From NCBI GenBank assembly GCA_044841755.1, contig JAXOFM010000003.1, positions 62,001-126,000 of the forward strand: 64,000 bases of DNA. The letters are read 5' to 3'. The translations under genes and the position numbers were made by a program. Position 1 is the stretch's first letter, and the number at the start of each line of letters is the position of its first letter. The notes below the pieces were generated by a model. The model did not search any database, was not told the DNA's origin, and was given only the letters and a program-made list of their open reading frames with translations. The stretch is from CAZAPO01 sp044841755. GTDB taxonomy: Bacteria; Bacteroidota; Bacteroidia; Flavobacteriales; Flavobacteriaceae. This document shows, piece by piece, positions 1 to 9,484 of the stretch.

Positions 1-10
1 AATCTAACCA

Positions 11-496
11 ATGAGTGAAATTGAAAAAGTAGGCAGTCTTAGAAAGAGTGTAGTAGTATTAAGAATATTAATAGGATGGCATTTTTTATATGAAGGGGTC
101 ATAAAGTTGTATGATCCTGAATGGACATCATTTGGATATTTGGCATCAGCCCAAGGTCCTTTGAAACAATTTTTTTTAGTAATGACCGACGAAGCTATTA
201 TAAATTGGACTGATGGCTTGAATGTTGCTGCGCTTATTATTGTTGGTCTAACCCTAACATTAGGGATTTTTGAAAAAATAGGGACTATAATTGGGATTGG
301 TTTACTTGCCATGTATTATTTAACACACCCTCCTTTTCCTTGGTTAGAACAACTACGTATAGAAGGAAATTATTGGTTTGTTAATAAGAATTTAATTGAA
401 TTGGCTGCACTTTTGGTCATTTATCAATTGCCAACTTCATATTATTTCGGGTTGAGTCGTATTATAAAGAAAAACAAAGAAGAAATTAAAAATTAG
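11..496 (+). CDS. DoxX family membrane protein
   Basis: A 161-residue integral membrane protein with four hydrophobic segments at about residues 15-35, 68-87, 90-108 and 128-142. The first contains an RILIGWHFLYEG stretch typical of DoxX. DoxX proteins are small four-helix quinone or oxidoreductase-associated membrane proteins whose exact reaction is usually unknown. The stop is 4 bases before the start of the Tat-exported Gfo/Idh oxidoreductase, so the two are very likely co-transcribed, and the DoxX protein may be its membrane partner (inference). The ATG is 10 bases into the window, so the promoter and any earlier operon genes are not visible. Two other DoxX-type genes occur in the window (33681-34100 and 40942-41295). 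Confidence 0.85.
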   Translation: MSEIEKVGSLRKSVVVLRILIGWHFLYEGVIKLYDPEWTSFGYLASAQGPLKQFFLVMTDEAIINWTDGLNVAALIIVGLTLTLGIFEKIGTIIGIGLLAMYYLTHPPFPWLEQLRIEGNYWFVNKNLIELAALLVIYQLPTSYYFGLSRIIKKNKEEIKN

Positions 497-500
497 ACCT

Positions 501-2087
501 ATGAAGTGGACAAGAAGAGACATGCTCAAAGGATTAGGAGGACTACCATTAGTTGGTGGAATTTGGTGGGCTGCTGCAGCCAACAGTGTATTAAGTAATG
601 AGAAACGTACTGAAATTCTGGAGCATCTGAATATAGAACCGTCTTATCCTACATTACTACCTCCAATTGATGGATCAGCTATTAAAGTAGGTATTATAGG
701 TTTTGGTATAAGAGGAGAACAGCTATGCAGATCATTAGGTTTTGCTACCAAAGAATGGTTATCCGAGATGAAAAAGGCAGCTGATGAAAATCCGAAACAT
801 TCAGCCTTGAAAGATTTCCTAGCACAAGAAAAATTAAACGTAAAATTAGTTGCGGTCTGCGATGCTTTTGATAAAAGGGCGAATAAAGCAATAGAATCTT
901 TTAAAGCTGAAGACAATGATATAAAAAGATATAAAACGCATCAGGAAATGATTGATAGCGGAAATGTAGATGCTGTGATTATTGCTACACCAGACCACTG
1001 GCATGCCCCAATGTCAATTTACGCATTGAATAAAGGCATTCATGTTTATGTTGAAAAACCAATGACACATACTGTTGAAGAAACATATGAACTTAAAAAG
1101 GCCGCTGAAAATTCAAGCGCACGTTTTATGGTTGGTCATCAGCATAGGCAAACAATGAGTTTTAAGACAGCTCAAGATATTATTGAAAAAGGAGTTCTAG
1201 GTCATATATCCATGATTCAAACAAATACTAATAGAAATGATGATAATGGTGCTTGGAACTATCATATTGAAGAGGAAGCCAACGAGCAAACTATTGATTG
1301 GGACATGTTTTTAGGAACTGCACCAAAAATCCCATTCAATAAAAATCATTTCTTTAGATGGAGAAAGTGGTGGGAATATGGATCTGGATTATCAGGTGAT
1401 TTACTAACCCATGATTACGATCGACTTAATTGTGTTATGAAAATGGGTATTCCAGCTTCGGTAACAGCTTCTGGAGGGATTTACACCCATATTGATGGGC
1501 GAAATGTACCTGATGTTTTGCAGGTCAATATGGAATTTCCGGAATATAAGTTGGGAGCAAGTCAGGAAAAAGGAAAAGAAAAGGGGATGACCTTTATTTA
1601 TAGTGCCACCCTTGGTAATGGATTTAGCAGACCTACAATTCTTATGGGTCACGACGGGACAATGGAGTTAGGTAATAAGCTCACTATTTGGCCTGATGGC
1701 AGATCAACGAAATATGTCGATTTACTAGAATCTGAACGGATGCATCCATCCAAGCCTATTTACCAATATGATCCAGCAGCAAATATTCCTGATGCTATTG
1801 CTTCTGCAACGTCTCAATATTTTGCCGACAAAGGTTTGATGTGGACCTATATAGATGGTGTAAGGGTGGATTCTACCTTCTTGCATCTTAAAGAATGGTT
1901 GAGCAGTATTAAGAATGAAAGAAAACTAAGCTGTGGAATTCAAGAAGGATTCGAAGAGGCTATTTCAGCTCATATGGCTGGTCTTTCATATAAATTAGGA
2001 AGAAGGATTGATTGGAATGCTATTGAACAGAAAATTGAACCAATTGAGGGAATAAATTTCGATGAGGTCTTATTGTCGAGTGTTTAA
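501..2087 (+). CDS. Gfo/Idh/MocA family oxidoreductase, Tat-exported
   Basis: A 528-residue NAD(P)-dependent oxidoreductase-fold protein. Residues 5-6 are the twin arginine of RRDMLKGLGG, followed by a hydrophobic stretch ending near AAAA (about 27), so it is probably exported folded through Tat. The Rossmann glycine motif GIIGFGIRG lies at about 64-72. The family signature VEKPM follows at about 184-188, preceded by ATPDHWHAPM. The C-terminal half is the usual Gfo/Idh substrate domain. Such proteins in Bacteroidota often act on sugars or glycosides in the periplasm; the substrate cannot be told from sequence. It is translationally close to the upstream DoxX gene (4-base gap). Confidence 0.9.
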   Translation: MKWTRRDMLKGLGGLPLVGGIWWAAAANSVLSNEKRTEILEHLNIEPSYPTLLPPIDGSAIKVGIIGFGIRGEQLCRSLGFATKEWLSEMKKAADENPKHSALKDFLAQEKLNVKLVAVCDAFDKRANKAIESFKAEDNDIKRYKTHQEMIDSGNVDAVIIATPDHWHAPMSIYALNKGIHVYVEKPMTHTVEETYELKKAAENSSARFMVGHQHRQTMSFKTAQDIIEKGVLGHISMIQTNTNRNDDNGAWNYHIEEEANEQTIDWDMFLGTAPKIPFNKNHFFRWRKWWEYGSGLSGDLLTHDYDRLNCVMKMGIPASVTASGGIYTHIDGRNVPDVLQVNMEFPEYKLGASQEKGKEKGMTFIYSATLGNGFSRPTILMGHDGTMELGNKLTIWPDGRSTKYVDLLESERMHPSKPIYQYDPAANIPDAIASATSQYFADKGLMWTYIDGVRVDSTFLHLKEWLSSIKNERKLSCGIQEGFEEAISAHMAGLSYKLGRRIDWNAIEQKIEPIEGINFDEVLLSSV

Positions 2088-2179
2088 CGGTTTGTGCATA
2101 GTGTCGATTTAATGACTTAAATACAACGTTAACGATGTCACTCTTTTTTGTGATAATTTCAATAGGTATTGATGTAATT

Positions 2180-3376
2180 CTAATATGTCTTAGCTAATTT
2201 TAACCTTATAAAAACCAGAAAAGAGAGAAATCCAAAGAAAGAGAAACCTATAAATAATGGTAACACTGAGTTATCTATAAAGCCACCAATGTAATTGGCA
2301 ATTGGTACAGCCATTACCGTAGATACAAATCCGTTAATAGCAGCACCTATACCAGCAATATGTCCTAGAGGTTGCATTGCTAAAGCACGAAGGTTTCCAA
2401 ACAAAAAACCAATAGAAAAGAACTGTACAGCAAAGAATCCTATTAAGACTTCAATACTTGGGTTATTTCCATTGTAGTATAAAACAATGTATAAAAGGGA
2501 AATTAGAACATAGGCTATAGTTGCTGTGTACGCTATTTTCCACATACCATATTTAACTACAAATCTGCTGTTTAAATAAGTAGCTAACCCAACAGCTATG
2601 GCTAAACTTGCAAAGATCAAGGGGAATTGCTCTGTAAGATCGTACTGTTGTTCAAATATCTGTTGAGCGGTACTTAAATACACCATAAAGGAGCCTGTGA
2701 TGAATCCAGAAACCAATGTAAAAGCTACAGCTGATTTGTACTTTACAAACTCTTTAGCTCCATCAATAAAGAGCGTTCCGCTAAACTTAATCTTGTGTTT
2801 GTTTTTGAGGGTTTCATTTTGCCTAAACCAAAACCAGATCATTACTACTAATCCAAAAGCTAAATTCACATAGAAAATAGATTGCCAATCGTAATACTTA
2901 AGCAAGAATTGACCCAGCGTAGGAGCAATAACTGGCACTAAAATGAACACCATAACAACTATAGACAAAATTTTTGCCATATAGTTTCCACTATAACTGT
3001 CTCTAACCATAGCAATACTTATGGTTCTTGGTGATGCTAAACCAATTCCTTGAAGGATGCGCCCAAAAACCATGACTTCAAAATTCTTAGTGGTGAGGCA
3101 GATATAAGTAGCAATGACGAATAATAAGAAACCAACATAAACAATAGGTTTTCTGCCAAAACTATCAGACAAAGGTCCAAAGATCAACTGACCAAAACCA
3201 AGACCTAAAAAGATCATGGTAACCATTTTTTGGTTTTCATTAATATCTGTTACGCTTAAGTATTCACCAATTTGCGGTAATGCCGGAAGTAATGCATCAA
3301 TTGATAATGCCACAATAGACATTAGTGATGCCATTAAGGCAACAAATTCTAGTTCGAAACCTCGTTTGTTTTGCAT
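2180..3376 (-). CDS. MFS multidrug efflux transporter, Bcr/CflA type
   Basis: A 398-residue, roughly 12-helix major facilitator. The first loop contains IDALLPALPQI (about 26-36), characteristic of the Bcr/CflA drug:H+ antiporter branch. The cytoplasmic motif A appears as GPLSDSFGRKP (about 67-77). It is expected to sit in the inner membrane and export drugs or metabolites by proton antiport; the substrate is unknown. It converges with the upstream oxidoreductase (92 bases between stops) and diverges from the 3414 gene, from which its ATG is only 37 bases away, so the two promoters must overlap or run into the coding regions. Confidence 0.85.
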   Translation of the reverse strand: MQNKRGFELEFVALMASLMSIVALSIDALLPALPQIGEYLSVTDINENQKMVTMIFLGLGFGQLIFGPLSDSFGRKPIVYVGFLLFVIATYICLTTKNFEVMVFGRILQGIGLASPRTISIAMVRDSYSGNYMAKILSIVVMVFILVPVIAPTLGQFLLKYYDWQSIFYVNLAFGLVVMIWFWFRQNETLKNKHKIKFSGTLFIDGAKEFVKYKSAVAFTLVSGFITGSFMVYLSTAQQIFEQQYDLTEQFPLIFASLAIAVGLATYLNSRFVVKYGMWKIAYTATIAYVLISLLYIVLYYNGNNPSIEVLIGFFAVQFFSIGFLFGNLRALAMQPLGHIAGIGAAINGFVSTVMAVPIANYIGGFIDNSVLPLFIGFSFFGFLSFLVFIRLKLAKTY

Positions 3377-3413
3377 CGGTCAAAAGTAAGGTTTTATTTT
3401 CTACATTTATCTA

Positions 3414-3893
3414 ATGAAACCAGCAACCTTACCCGAATTAAAGAAAGAGCTTAAATATCGTTCACAAGATGATCTAATAAAATTTTGTCTGGCTATGGCT
3501 CGATTCAAACTAGAGTCTAAAGAACTGTTGACTTATTTGGTTTTTGAATCGGAAGATGAGCAAGCCTATATTGAAAGTGTGAAGTCCTATATGGATGTTT
3601 CTTTTTTAGAAATTAATGCAATAAATTATTATTATATAAAGAAGTCTGTACGAAAAATTTTGAGACAGGTAAAGAGGTATATTCGTTACTCAAAAAAGAA
3701 AGAAACAGAGGCAGAATTATTAATTTATTTCTGCCTTCAGCTTAAAGAACTAAGACCTTATTATAAAAGAAATACGGTACTTACAAATATGTTCAATAAA
3801 CAGAAAGAATTAGCTTTAAAAGCCATTAGTAAGCTTCATGAAGACTTACAATATGACTTTAAACTAACTATAGATGAAGAGCTGTCTAATTGA
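3414..3893 (+). CDS. Conserved-looking hypothetical protein, 159 aa
   Basis: I do not recognise the family with confidence. The protein is 159 residues, rich in Lys, Glu and Tyr, with no signal peptide or membrane segment. It is predicted mostly helical, with a basic block around RKILRQVKRYIRYSKKKE (about 81-98). It is transcribed divergently from the efflux pump with a 37-base gap and converges on the DUF1015 gene with 12 bases between stops. Its codon use is like that of its neighbours, and the ORF is longer than the shadows in this AT-rich sequence, so it is likely a real cytoplasmic protein, possibly nucleic-acid binding given the basic block (speculative). Confidence 0.7.
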   Translation: MKPATLPELKKELKYRSQDDLIKFCLAMARFKLESKELLTYLVFESEDEQAYIESVKSYMDVSFLEINAINYYYIKKSVRKILRQVKRYIRYSKKKETEAELLIYFCLQLKELRPYYKRNTVLTNMFNKQKELALKAISKLHEDLQYDFKLTIDEELSN

Positions 3894-3905
3894 TTGTAAA
3901 TCAAA

Positions 3906-5156
3906 TCATTCACTGATATCATGAACAAATAACCCACTTCTTAATTTAGGTTCAAACCATGTAACCTTAGGGGGCATTAAAAGATCATTATCAGATATAG
4001 CTATAAGCTGCTTCATACTCACAGGGTACATAGAAAAAGCTATTGCCATTTCTCCAGAATCTACACGCTTTTCAAGTTCGCCCAATCCACGTAATCCTCC
4101 TACAAATTCGATGCGTTTATCTTTTCTTAGATCTACGATATTAAAAATTGGTTCAAGCACATTATCTGATAAAATAGTAACGTCTAATTCTCCAATTGGA
4201 TCACTGTCGTTAAAAGTTCCAGACTTTGCTGTTAGTTTATACCATTGGTTATTTAGATACATGCCAAAAGTGTGAAGTGTCTCTGGACGATAAGCTTCAT
4301 TTTTTGTCTCCAAATCAAACTTCTTAGCAACTGCTTCTAACAGTCCTTCTTCAGTTAATCCGTTTAGGTCTTTTATAACTCTATTGTAGTCTAATATCTT
4401 AAGCTGATTATCTGGAAACACAACAGCCATAAAATAGTTATTTCTCGCTTCTCCATTTAGAGTGCTTTTTCCATTATCTCTAAACTCACGACCAACAAGA
4501 GCACCAGCAGCAGTTCTGTGGTGTCCGTCAGCTATATAAATACTTGAAACATTAGTTTTAAATAAGCTTTCAATTTGTTCCAGATCATTGTCTTCATTCA
4601 CAATCCATAAGCGATGTTTAATACCATCGTCAGCAGTAAAATCGTAAATAGGAGCTTCTATTTTGAATTTTTCTACCAAAGCATCAATGGCATCAGCCTT
4701 TGGATACGATAAGAAAACTGGTTCGTAATTTAACTGACTACTCCGAATGTGATTTTTTCTATCTTCTTCTTTGTCTGGTCTAGTAAGCTCATGCTTCTTA
4801 ATAACATTATTGAAATAATCATCAATAGCGCAACACCCAACCAATCCGGTTTGTACATGATCGTTCATTGTTAATTCATACACATAAAAAGCTGGTTTTT
4901 CATCCTGAAAGATTACACCGTTTTCGACCAAAGAATCAAAATTTGTTTTCCCTTTTTTATAGATCTCTGGAGCATAAGGATTATGAGATTCGTCAAAATC
5001 TATTTCTGGTTTAATAACATGGTAAAAAGAAAGTGGGTTACCATGAGCTTCTTGTTTAGCTTCTTTTGCATTTAAGACATCATAAGGACGACAAGCAATA
5101 GCTTTAGCTTTATCGGAAGTTGGTCGATAAGCTTTAAACGGAACAAATATTGGCAT
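3906..5156 (-). CDS. DUF1015 family protein
   Basis: A 416-residue cytosolic protein. The N-terminal FVPFKAYRPT...CRPYDVLN region and the central IADGHHRTAA motif (about 208-217) are hallmarks of DUF1015, a widespread bacterial family of uncertain function. The GHHR motif recalls the DNA/RNA-processing-like active sites suggested for this family, but no reaction is established. In Bacteroidota the family is frequently found near serine biosynthesis genes; no serA or serC is in view here. The start codon is ATG with PIF directly following, matching the usual family N terminus. Confidence 0.85.
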   Translation of the reverse strand: MPIFVPFKAYRPTSDKAKAIACRPYDVLNAKEAKQEAHGNPLSFYHVIKPEIDFDESHNPYAPEIYKKGKTNFDSLVENGVIFQDEKPAFYVYELTMNDHVQTGLVGCCAIDDYFNNVIKKHELTRPDKEEDRKNHIRSSQLNYEPVFLSYPKADAIDALVEKFKIEAPIYDFTADDGIKHRLWIVNEDNDLEQIESLFKTNVSSIYIADGHHRTAAGALVGREFRDNGKSTLNGEARNNYFMAVVFPDNQLKILDYNRVIKDLNGLTEEGLLEAVAKKFDLETKNEAYRPETLHTFGMYLNNQWYKLTAKSGTFNDSDPIGELDVTILSDNVLEPIFNIVDLRKDKRIEFVGGLRGLGELEKRVDSGEMAIAFSMYPVSMKQLIAISDNDLLMPPKVTWFEPKLRSGLFVHDISE

Positions 5157-5254
5157 ATGGTGGTATAGGTTTTAAAAGCATTAAAAATAATAGATGATAA
5201 GCTAGATATCAAGCAATTGGAGCACATAAATAGATGATTTATTAACCGAGTTAT

Positions 5255-5755
5255 TCATAGTTTTAGTCCATAGATAAGTTGTCCGCATTGCTTTCCATCC
5301 AGATCGATGATATCAGGATAATGTCCCCATTTTTTGAAATTAAATTTCTCAAGTATCGCTACACTTGCATCATTAGTATCGAGAAGAATGGCAAGCAAAC
5401 TTTCTTTACCAATGCGCTTACAATCAGATAACGCATGTTCAATAAGTTTTGAAGCTACTCCTTTTCTGTGATGATCAAAATGAATATAATAGCTGATCTC
5501 TGCTACTTTATTCATGGCTTGTCTTCCTGGGCGATAAGGAGAGAGGTAGCAATACCCAATTACATTGCTATTTATTTCAGCAACGTAAATTGGGTACTTA
5601 TCTTGATCAAACTTGATAAACCAAGGCTTTCTTTCTACTACGGTGAACTCTTGTAAAGATCCATTCACGCGAGCACGAACAGCTTGATTGAGGATCTCAA
5701 CCGTTGCCGGAAGATCATCTGGTTTAGCAAATCGTATGTTTAATTGGCTTGTCAC
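5255..5755 (-). CDS. GNAT family N-acetyltransferase (phosphinothricin acetyltransferase-like)
   Basis: A 166-residue GNAT-fold acetyltransferase. It begins NIRFAKPDDLPATVEI, the usual beta1-alpha1 of the family. The acetyl-CoA pyrophosphate loop appears as HHRKGVASKLIEHAL (about 95-109), and EKFNFKKWGHYP near the end is typical of the PAT/MnaT subgroup that acetylates phosphinothricin-like or amino-acid amines. The only possible start is GTG: an in-frame TAA lies directly upstream and the first internal ATG would remove the core fold. It is followed 28 bases upstream by the carboxylase operon on the same strand, so it may be read with it or separately. Confidence 0.85.
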   Translation of the reverse strand: MTSQLNIRFAKPDDLPATVEILNQAVRARVNGSLQEFTVVERKPWFIKFDQDKYPIYVAEINSNVIGYCYLSPYRPGRQAMNKVAEISYYIHFDHHRKGVASKLIEHALSDCKRIGKESLLAILLDTNDASVAILEKFNFKKWGHYPDIIDLDGKQCGQLIYGLKL

Positions 5756-5783
5756 TTATTGTAGCAACAATTTACAATTATTT

Positions 5784-7325
5784 CTATAATGGAATGTTTC
5801 CATGTTTTCTGTTTCTTCTGGGAAGCTCTTTGTTTTCGAGCATTGCAAATGATTTAATAAGTTTTCTTCGTGTGTTCTTTGGAAGAATCACTTCATCAAT
5901 ATAACCACGTTCTGCGGCGCTATAAGGATTTGCAAAAAGATCGGCATATTCCTTTTCTTTTTCTTTCCATTTTGCTTCTGGATCATCAGCAGCCATGATC
6001 TCACGTTTAAAAATGATCTCAGCAGCTCCTTTAGCGCCCATTACGGCAATTTCTGCACTTGGCCATGCATAATTAAAGTCAGCACCAATATGTTTAGAAT
6101 TCATTACATCATAGGCTCCACCATAGGCTTTACGTGTGATAACTGTAATTCTTGGTACCGTTGCTTCACTCAAGGCATAGAGCAGTTTTGCTCCTTGAAT
6201 GATGATACCATTCCACTCTTGATCTGTTCCGGGTAAGAATCCTGGAACATCTTCAAGTACTAACAATGGAATATTAAAACAATCACAGAAACGTACAAAG
6301 CGTGCAGCTTTTCGAGAAGTTTTTACTCCGAGTACACCGGCTAATATCATTGGCTGATTAGCAACAATACCAATACTCCTTCCACCTAATCTAGCAAAAC
6401 CAACAATAATATTATCGGCAAAATTCTTATGAATTTCGAAGAATGAATCCTTATCGATAATACCGTTAATAACATCATGCATATCGTAAGGTTTGTTAGG
6501 ATTATCCGGAACGATATCGGACAATTCTGGACGTAATTCCTCACCGAGTTCAAATGGTAATTTTTTTGGTTTCTCTTTATTACTTTGGGGTAGATAACTT
6601 AAAAGTTTCTTTAAATCCTCCAAACATTCTATATCGTTAGCTGAAGTAATATGTGCAACACCAGATTTTACCGAATGTGTAGTAGCACCACCTAGTTCTT
6701 CGCTTGTAACTTCTTCATTTGTCACTGTTTTTACTACGTTAGGTCCTGTTACAAACATATAACTAGAATCTTCTACCATTAAAGTGAAATCTGTAATAGC
6801 AGGAGAGTATACAGCACCACCCGCACAAGGACCCATGATAGCTGAAATTTGAGGAATTATTCCTGAAGCCTCAACATTTCTAAAGAATATATCTGCATAA
6901 CCACCTAATGACCGAACTCCTTCCTGAATGCGAGCACCTCCAGAATCATTTAGCCCTACAACCGGAGCACCAACTCTCATAGCAAGATCCATGATCTTAC
7001 AGATCTTCTCGGCATGGGTTTCTGATAATGAACCACCAAAAACGGTAAAATCTTGTGCAAAGGCGTAAACCAATCTTCTATTAACTGTTCCGTAACCTGT
7101 TACTACGCCATCGCCATAGAATTTTTGGTTTTCCATTCCAAAATCTTTGGTTCGGTGAGTCACTAATGCACCAATCTCTTCAAACGAACCTTCATCAAAG
7201 AAATAATTGATGCGTTCTCTTGCTGTTAACTTCTTTTTTGCATGCTGCTTTTCAATTCTCTTTTCGCCTCCACCAAGCTTGGCTAATTCGAGCTTTTTAT
7301 TGAGTTCTGTTATTTTTTCCTTCAT
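5784..7325 (-). CDS. Acyl-CoA carboxylase carboxyltransferase subunit (propionyl-CoA carboxylase beta-like)
   Basis: A 513-residue carboxyltransferase with the two crotonase-fold halves expected of PccB/AccD5 proteins. GGARIQEGV (about 129-137) and GPCAGGAVYSPAITDF (about 165-180) build the N-terminal oxyanion hole and biotin site. The C-terminal half carries GAYDVMNSKHIGADF and WPSAEIAVMGAKGAAEII, a form typical of the propionyl-CoA enzymes. It transfers carboxyl from carboxybiotin to an acyl-CoA, most likely propionyl-CoA to methylmalonyl-CoA. It is the last gene of the operon carrier - biotin carboxylase - carboxyltransferase, starting 4 bases after the biotin carboxylase stop. Confidence 0.9.
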   Translation of the reverse strand: MKEKITELNKKLELAKLGGGEKRIEKQHAKKKLTARERINYFFDEGSFEEIGALVTHRTKDFGMENQKFYGDGVVTGYGTVNRRLVYAFAQDFTVFGGSLSETHAEKICKIMDLAMRVGAPVVGLNDSGGARIQEGVRSLGGYADIFFRNVEASGIIPQISAIMGPCAGGAVYSPAITDFTLMVEDSSYMFVTGPNVVKTVTNEEVTSEELGGATTHSVKSGVAHITSANDIECLEDLKKLLSYLPQSNKEKPKKLPFELGEELRPELSDIVPDNPNKPYDMHDVINGIIDKDSFFEIHKNFADNIIVGFARLGGRSIGIVANQPMILAGVLGVKTSRKAARFVRFCDCFNIPLLVLEDVPGFLPGTDQEWNGIIIQGAKLLYALSEATVPRITVITRKAYGGAYDVMNSKHIGADFNYAWPSAEIAVMGAKGAAEIIFKREIMAADDPEAKWKEKEKEYADLFANPYSAAERGYIDEVILPKNTRRKLIKSFAMLENKELPRRNRKHGNIPL

Positions 7326-7329
7326 GTCT

Positions 7330-8772
7330 TTAATGGGTTGGTACTCTTAGTGTTTTTTGATCTTCTAAGTATTGGTTTAAGGCAACAAGAGCCGCTACCT
7401 CAGCTTCTTCTTTGTGTATAATTTCTAATGCCTCAGGGGAATAATAATTCTTTACGAAATGAGTGTCGAAATTACCTGAACGGAAGGCTTCATGTTCACA
7501 AACAAAGCGTCCAAAAGGAAGTGTAGTTTGTACGCCTTTAACTTTATAGTTGTCAATGGCATGTATCATAAGCTGAATAGCTTCGTCCCTGTCTTTTCCG
7601 TAAGTGATAAGTTTGGACAACATTGGATCATAATAAATTGGAACTTCCATTCCTTCTTCATAGCCATTGTCCACACGAATATTATCATCAACAGGAAGCT
7701 TATATTCTTCCAGAATTCCTACACTAGGTAGGAAATCGTTTAATGGATCCTCTGCATAGACCCTAAGCTCTAAGGCATGTCCACTGATTTTCAAATCTTC
7801 CTGTTTCAGTTGTAATTCCTCTCCACGAGCTACATTTATTTGAAGCTCAACAAGGTCAACACCTGCAATGATCTCCGAAACAGGATGCTCTACCTGAAGT
7901 CTTGTGTTCATTTCCAAGAAATAGAAGTTATGATCGGCATCCATTAAGAACTCTACGGTCCCTGCGCCAACGTAGTCGCAAGATCTGGCTACGTTAATAG
8001 AAGCTTCACCCATTTTAGTTCTAAGTTCTGGAGTGAGAATAGCCGAAGGAGCTTCTTCGACCACTTTTTGATGACGGCGTTGAACACTACATTCTCTTTC
8101 AAAGAAATGCAATACGTTACCATGTTTATCTGCCATTACCTGAATTTCAATATGACGAGGAGAGGTAACATACTTTTCTACGAATACAGAACCATCACCA
8201 AAAGCCGATCTAGCTTCACTAATAGCACGTTCCATTTGTTCAACAACATCTTTTTCTTGTTCTACGATTCGCATTCCTTTTCCACCACCACCAGCTGCGG
8301 CTTTTATTAGAATAGGAAAACCTATTTGTTTAGCTATCTCAACAGCTTCTTTAGGATCTGTAACAGCATGATCGACTCCAGGAACCATTGGAATATCGTA
8401 ATTCTTTACAGCTTCTTTGGCTGCAAGTTTATCTCCCATCATTCTAATGGCCTTACTTCCAGGACCAATAAAAGTGAGGTTGTTGTTTTCTACTTCTTCT
8501 GCAAAATCTGCATTCTCACTTAAGAATCCGTAACCTGGATGAATACCATCAACGTTTAGGTTTTTTGCTACTTCAATAATCTTTGATCCTAATAAATATG
8601 ACTGATTTGAAGGCGCGTTACCTATGCAAACCGCTTCGTCAGCATATTTTACATGAGGAGCATTTCTATCAACTGTAGAGTAAACAGCAACAGTTTTTAT
8701 TCCCATCTTTTTGGCTGTGCGCATAACTCTTATGGCAATTTCACCTCTATTTGCTACTAATATTTTTTTCAT
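7330..8772 (-). CDS. accC: Biotin carboxylase subunit of acyl-CoA carboxylase
   Basis: A 480-residue ATP-grasp biotin carboxylase. Starting at the internal ATG gives MKKILVANRGEIAIRVMRT, the canonical family N terminus; the ATG 15 bases upstream lies inside the preceding gene and adds only five residues. GGGGKGMRIV is the ATP-binding glycine loop. ERECSVQRRHQKVVEEAPS and the catalytic EMNTRLQVEHPVSE are both intact. It carboxylates the biotin on the carrier protein encoded directly upstream, using ATP and bicarbonate. Only one base separates it from the carrier gene stop, so translation is almost certainly coupled. Confidence 0.95.
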   Translation of the reverse strand: MKKILVANRGEIAIRVMRTAKKMGIKTVAVYSTVDRNAPHVKYADEAVCIGNAPSNQSYLLGSKIIEVAKNLNVDGIHPGYGFLSENADFAEEVENNNLTFIGPGSKAIRMMGDKLAAKEAVKNYDIPMVPGVDHAVTDPKEAVEIAKQIGFPILIKAAAGGGGKGMRIVEQEKDVVEQMERAISEARSAFGDGSVFVEKYVTSPRHIEIQVMADKHGNVLHFFERECSVQRRHQKVVEEAPSAILTPELRTKMGEASINVARSCDYVGAGTVEFLMDADHNFYFLEMNTRLQVEHPVSEIIAGVDLVELQINVARGEELQLKQEDLKISGHALELRVYAEDPLNDFLPSVGILEEYKLPVDDNIRVDNGYEEGMEVPIYYDPMLSKLITYGKDRDEAIQLMIHAIDNYKVKGVQTTLPFGRFVCEHEAFRSGNFDTHFVKNYYSPEALEIIHKEEAEVAALVALNQYLEDQKTLRVPTH

Positions 8773-8773
8773 G

Positions 8774-9256
8774 CTACTCAAATTCAATTAATAATTGCTT
8801 CTTTTCAACAGCTTCATTCTTTGCTACATTAATTGATTTAATGATTCCGTCTCGATGCGAAACGATCACGTTTTCCATTTTCATAGCTTCAAGTATGAGC
8901 ATAGTATCATCTTCTTTAACTTCCTGACCAACTGCCACAGCAATGTCCAGAATTAATCCAGGCATTGGAGCTTCAACAGTATTTATTTGTTTGTTGGTTC
9001 CAGTAGAGAAACCCATTTCGTTAATGAGCTTATCTAATTCGTCTGAAATAGCAACATCATAAGTGTTACCGTTTACTTTAACCGAATAGGACTTCTTCTG
9101 AAAATTATTGTTTGCAAGTTCAGCGTTGAATGTAACGCTGTCTTTAAGAATATGATATTTCCCTTTGTTATCAACAATATCAAATTTGGAAACATCATCT
9201 TTGGAGATATCAAAATCATATTTATCATTGACTTTGACTTTGAAATGTTCACTCAT
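8774..9256 (-). CDS. Biotin carboxyl carrier subunit of acyl-CoA carboxylase
   Basis: A 160-residue protein whose C-terminal 70 residues form a biotinyl domain. The biotinylated lysine sits in EAMKMEN (Lys126), preceded by EAPMPGLILDIAVAVG, the usual hinge strand. The N-terminal 80 residues are a flavobacterial-type extension that probably docks the carboxylase subunits. It is the first gene of the three-gene carboxylase operon. The 228-base divergent region upstream (shared with the amidohydrolase gene) contains an operator-like palindrome at 9363-9376, described separately. Confidence 0.93.
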   Translation of the reverse strand: MSEHFKVKVNDKYDFDISKDDVSKFDIVDNKGKYHILKDSVTFNAELANNNFQKKSYSVKVNGNTYDVAISDELDKLINEMGFSTGTNKQINTVEAPMPGLILDIAVAVGQEVKEDDTMLILEAMKMENVIVSHRDGIIKSINVAKNEAVEKKQLLIEFE

Positions 9257-9362
9257 ATTGAGTTGTATTTATGTATTTATAAAGTATTAACTGTGAGCGA
9301 TGAAATCTAATCGTGATGACAAGATATAAGCTGCAAGTTTTTAAATAATTGATAATAAAGGT

Positions 9363-9376
9363 ATGACTTTTGTCAT
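9363..9376. promoter_or_regulatory. Operator-like dyad ATGAC-N4-GTCAT
   Basis: ATGACTTTTGTCAT has perfect 5-bp arms around a 4-base centre. It lies just upstream of the amidohydrolase promoter and about 107 bases upstream of the carboxylase operon start. The same arms with a TTAA centre occur at 47025-47038 in front of the FadL-type gene. The geometry is that of Crp/Fnr-family sites. Which regulator binds is not known. Confidence 0.4.
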
Positions 9377-9378
9377 TG

Positions 9379-9409
9379 TTGATAGCTTTAAACCAAAGAT
9401 TTAACTTTG
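9379..9409 (+). promoter_or_regulatory. Bacteroidota-type promoter for the amidohydrolase gene
   Basis: TTG at 9379-9381, a 20-base spacer and TAACTTTG at 9402-9409 match the Bacteroidota sigma-70 promoter pattern (TTG, about 19-21 bases, TAnnTTTG). It predicts transcription starting near 9415 with a leader of about 70 bases before the ATG at 9485. The dyad at 9363-9376 would be centred about 45 bases upstream of that start, a position from which an activator could act. Confidence 0.55.
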
Positions 9410-9484
9410 GAAAGAAATATTTAACAAGATGTATAGAAAAGAGGTGACATTTTTTGATATTTTTAAACTCAAATTCATAAAAAA

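Noticed and set aside
2101..2160. Sequence ACAACGTTAACG between the oxidoreductase and efflux genes as another cassette repeat
   Set aside because: Only a short match to the repeat ends; no matching inverted end and too little space for a 130-bp element.
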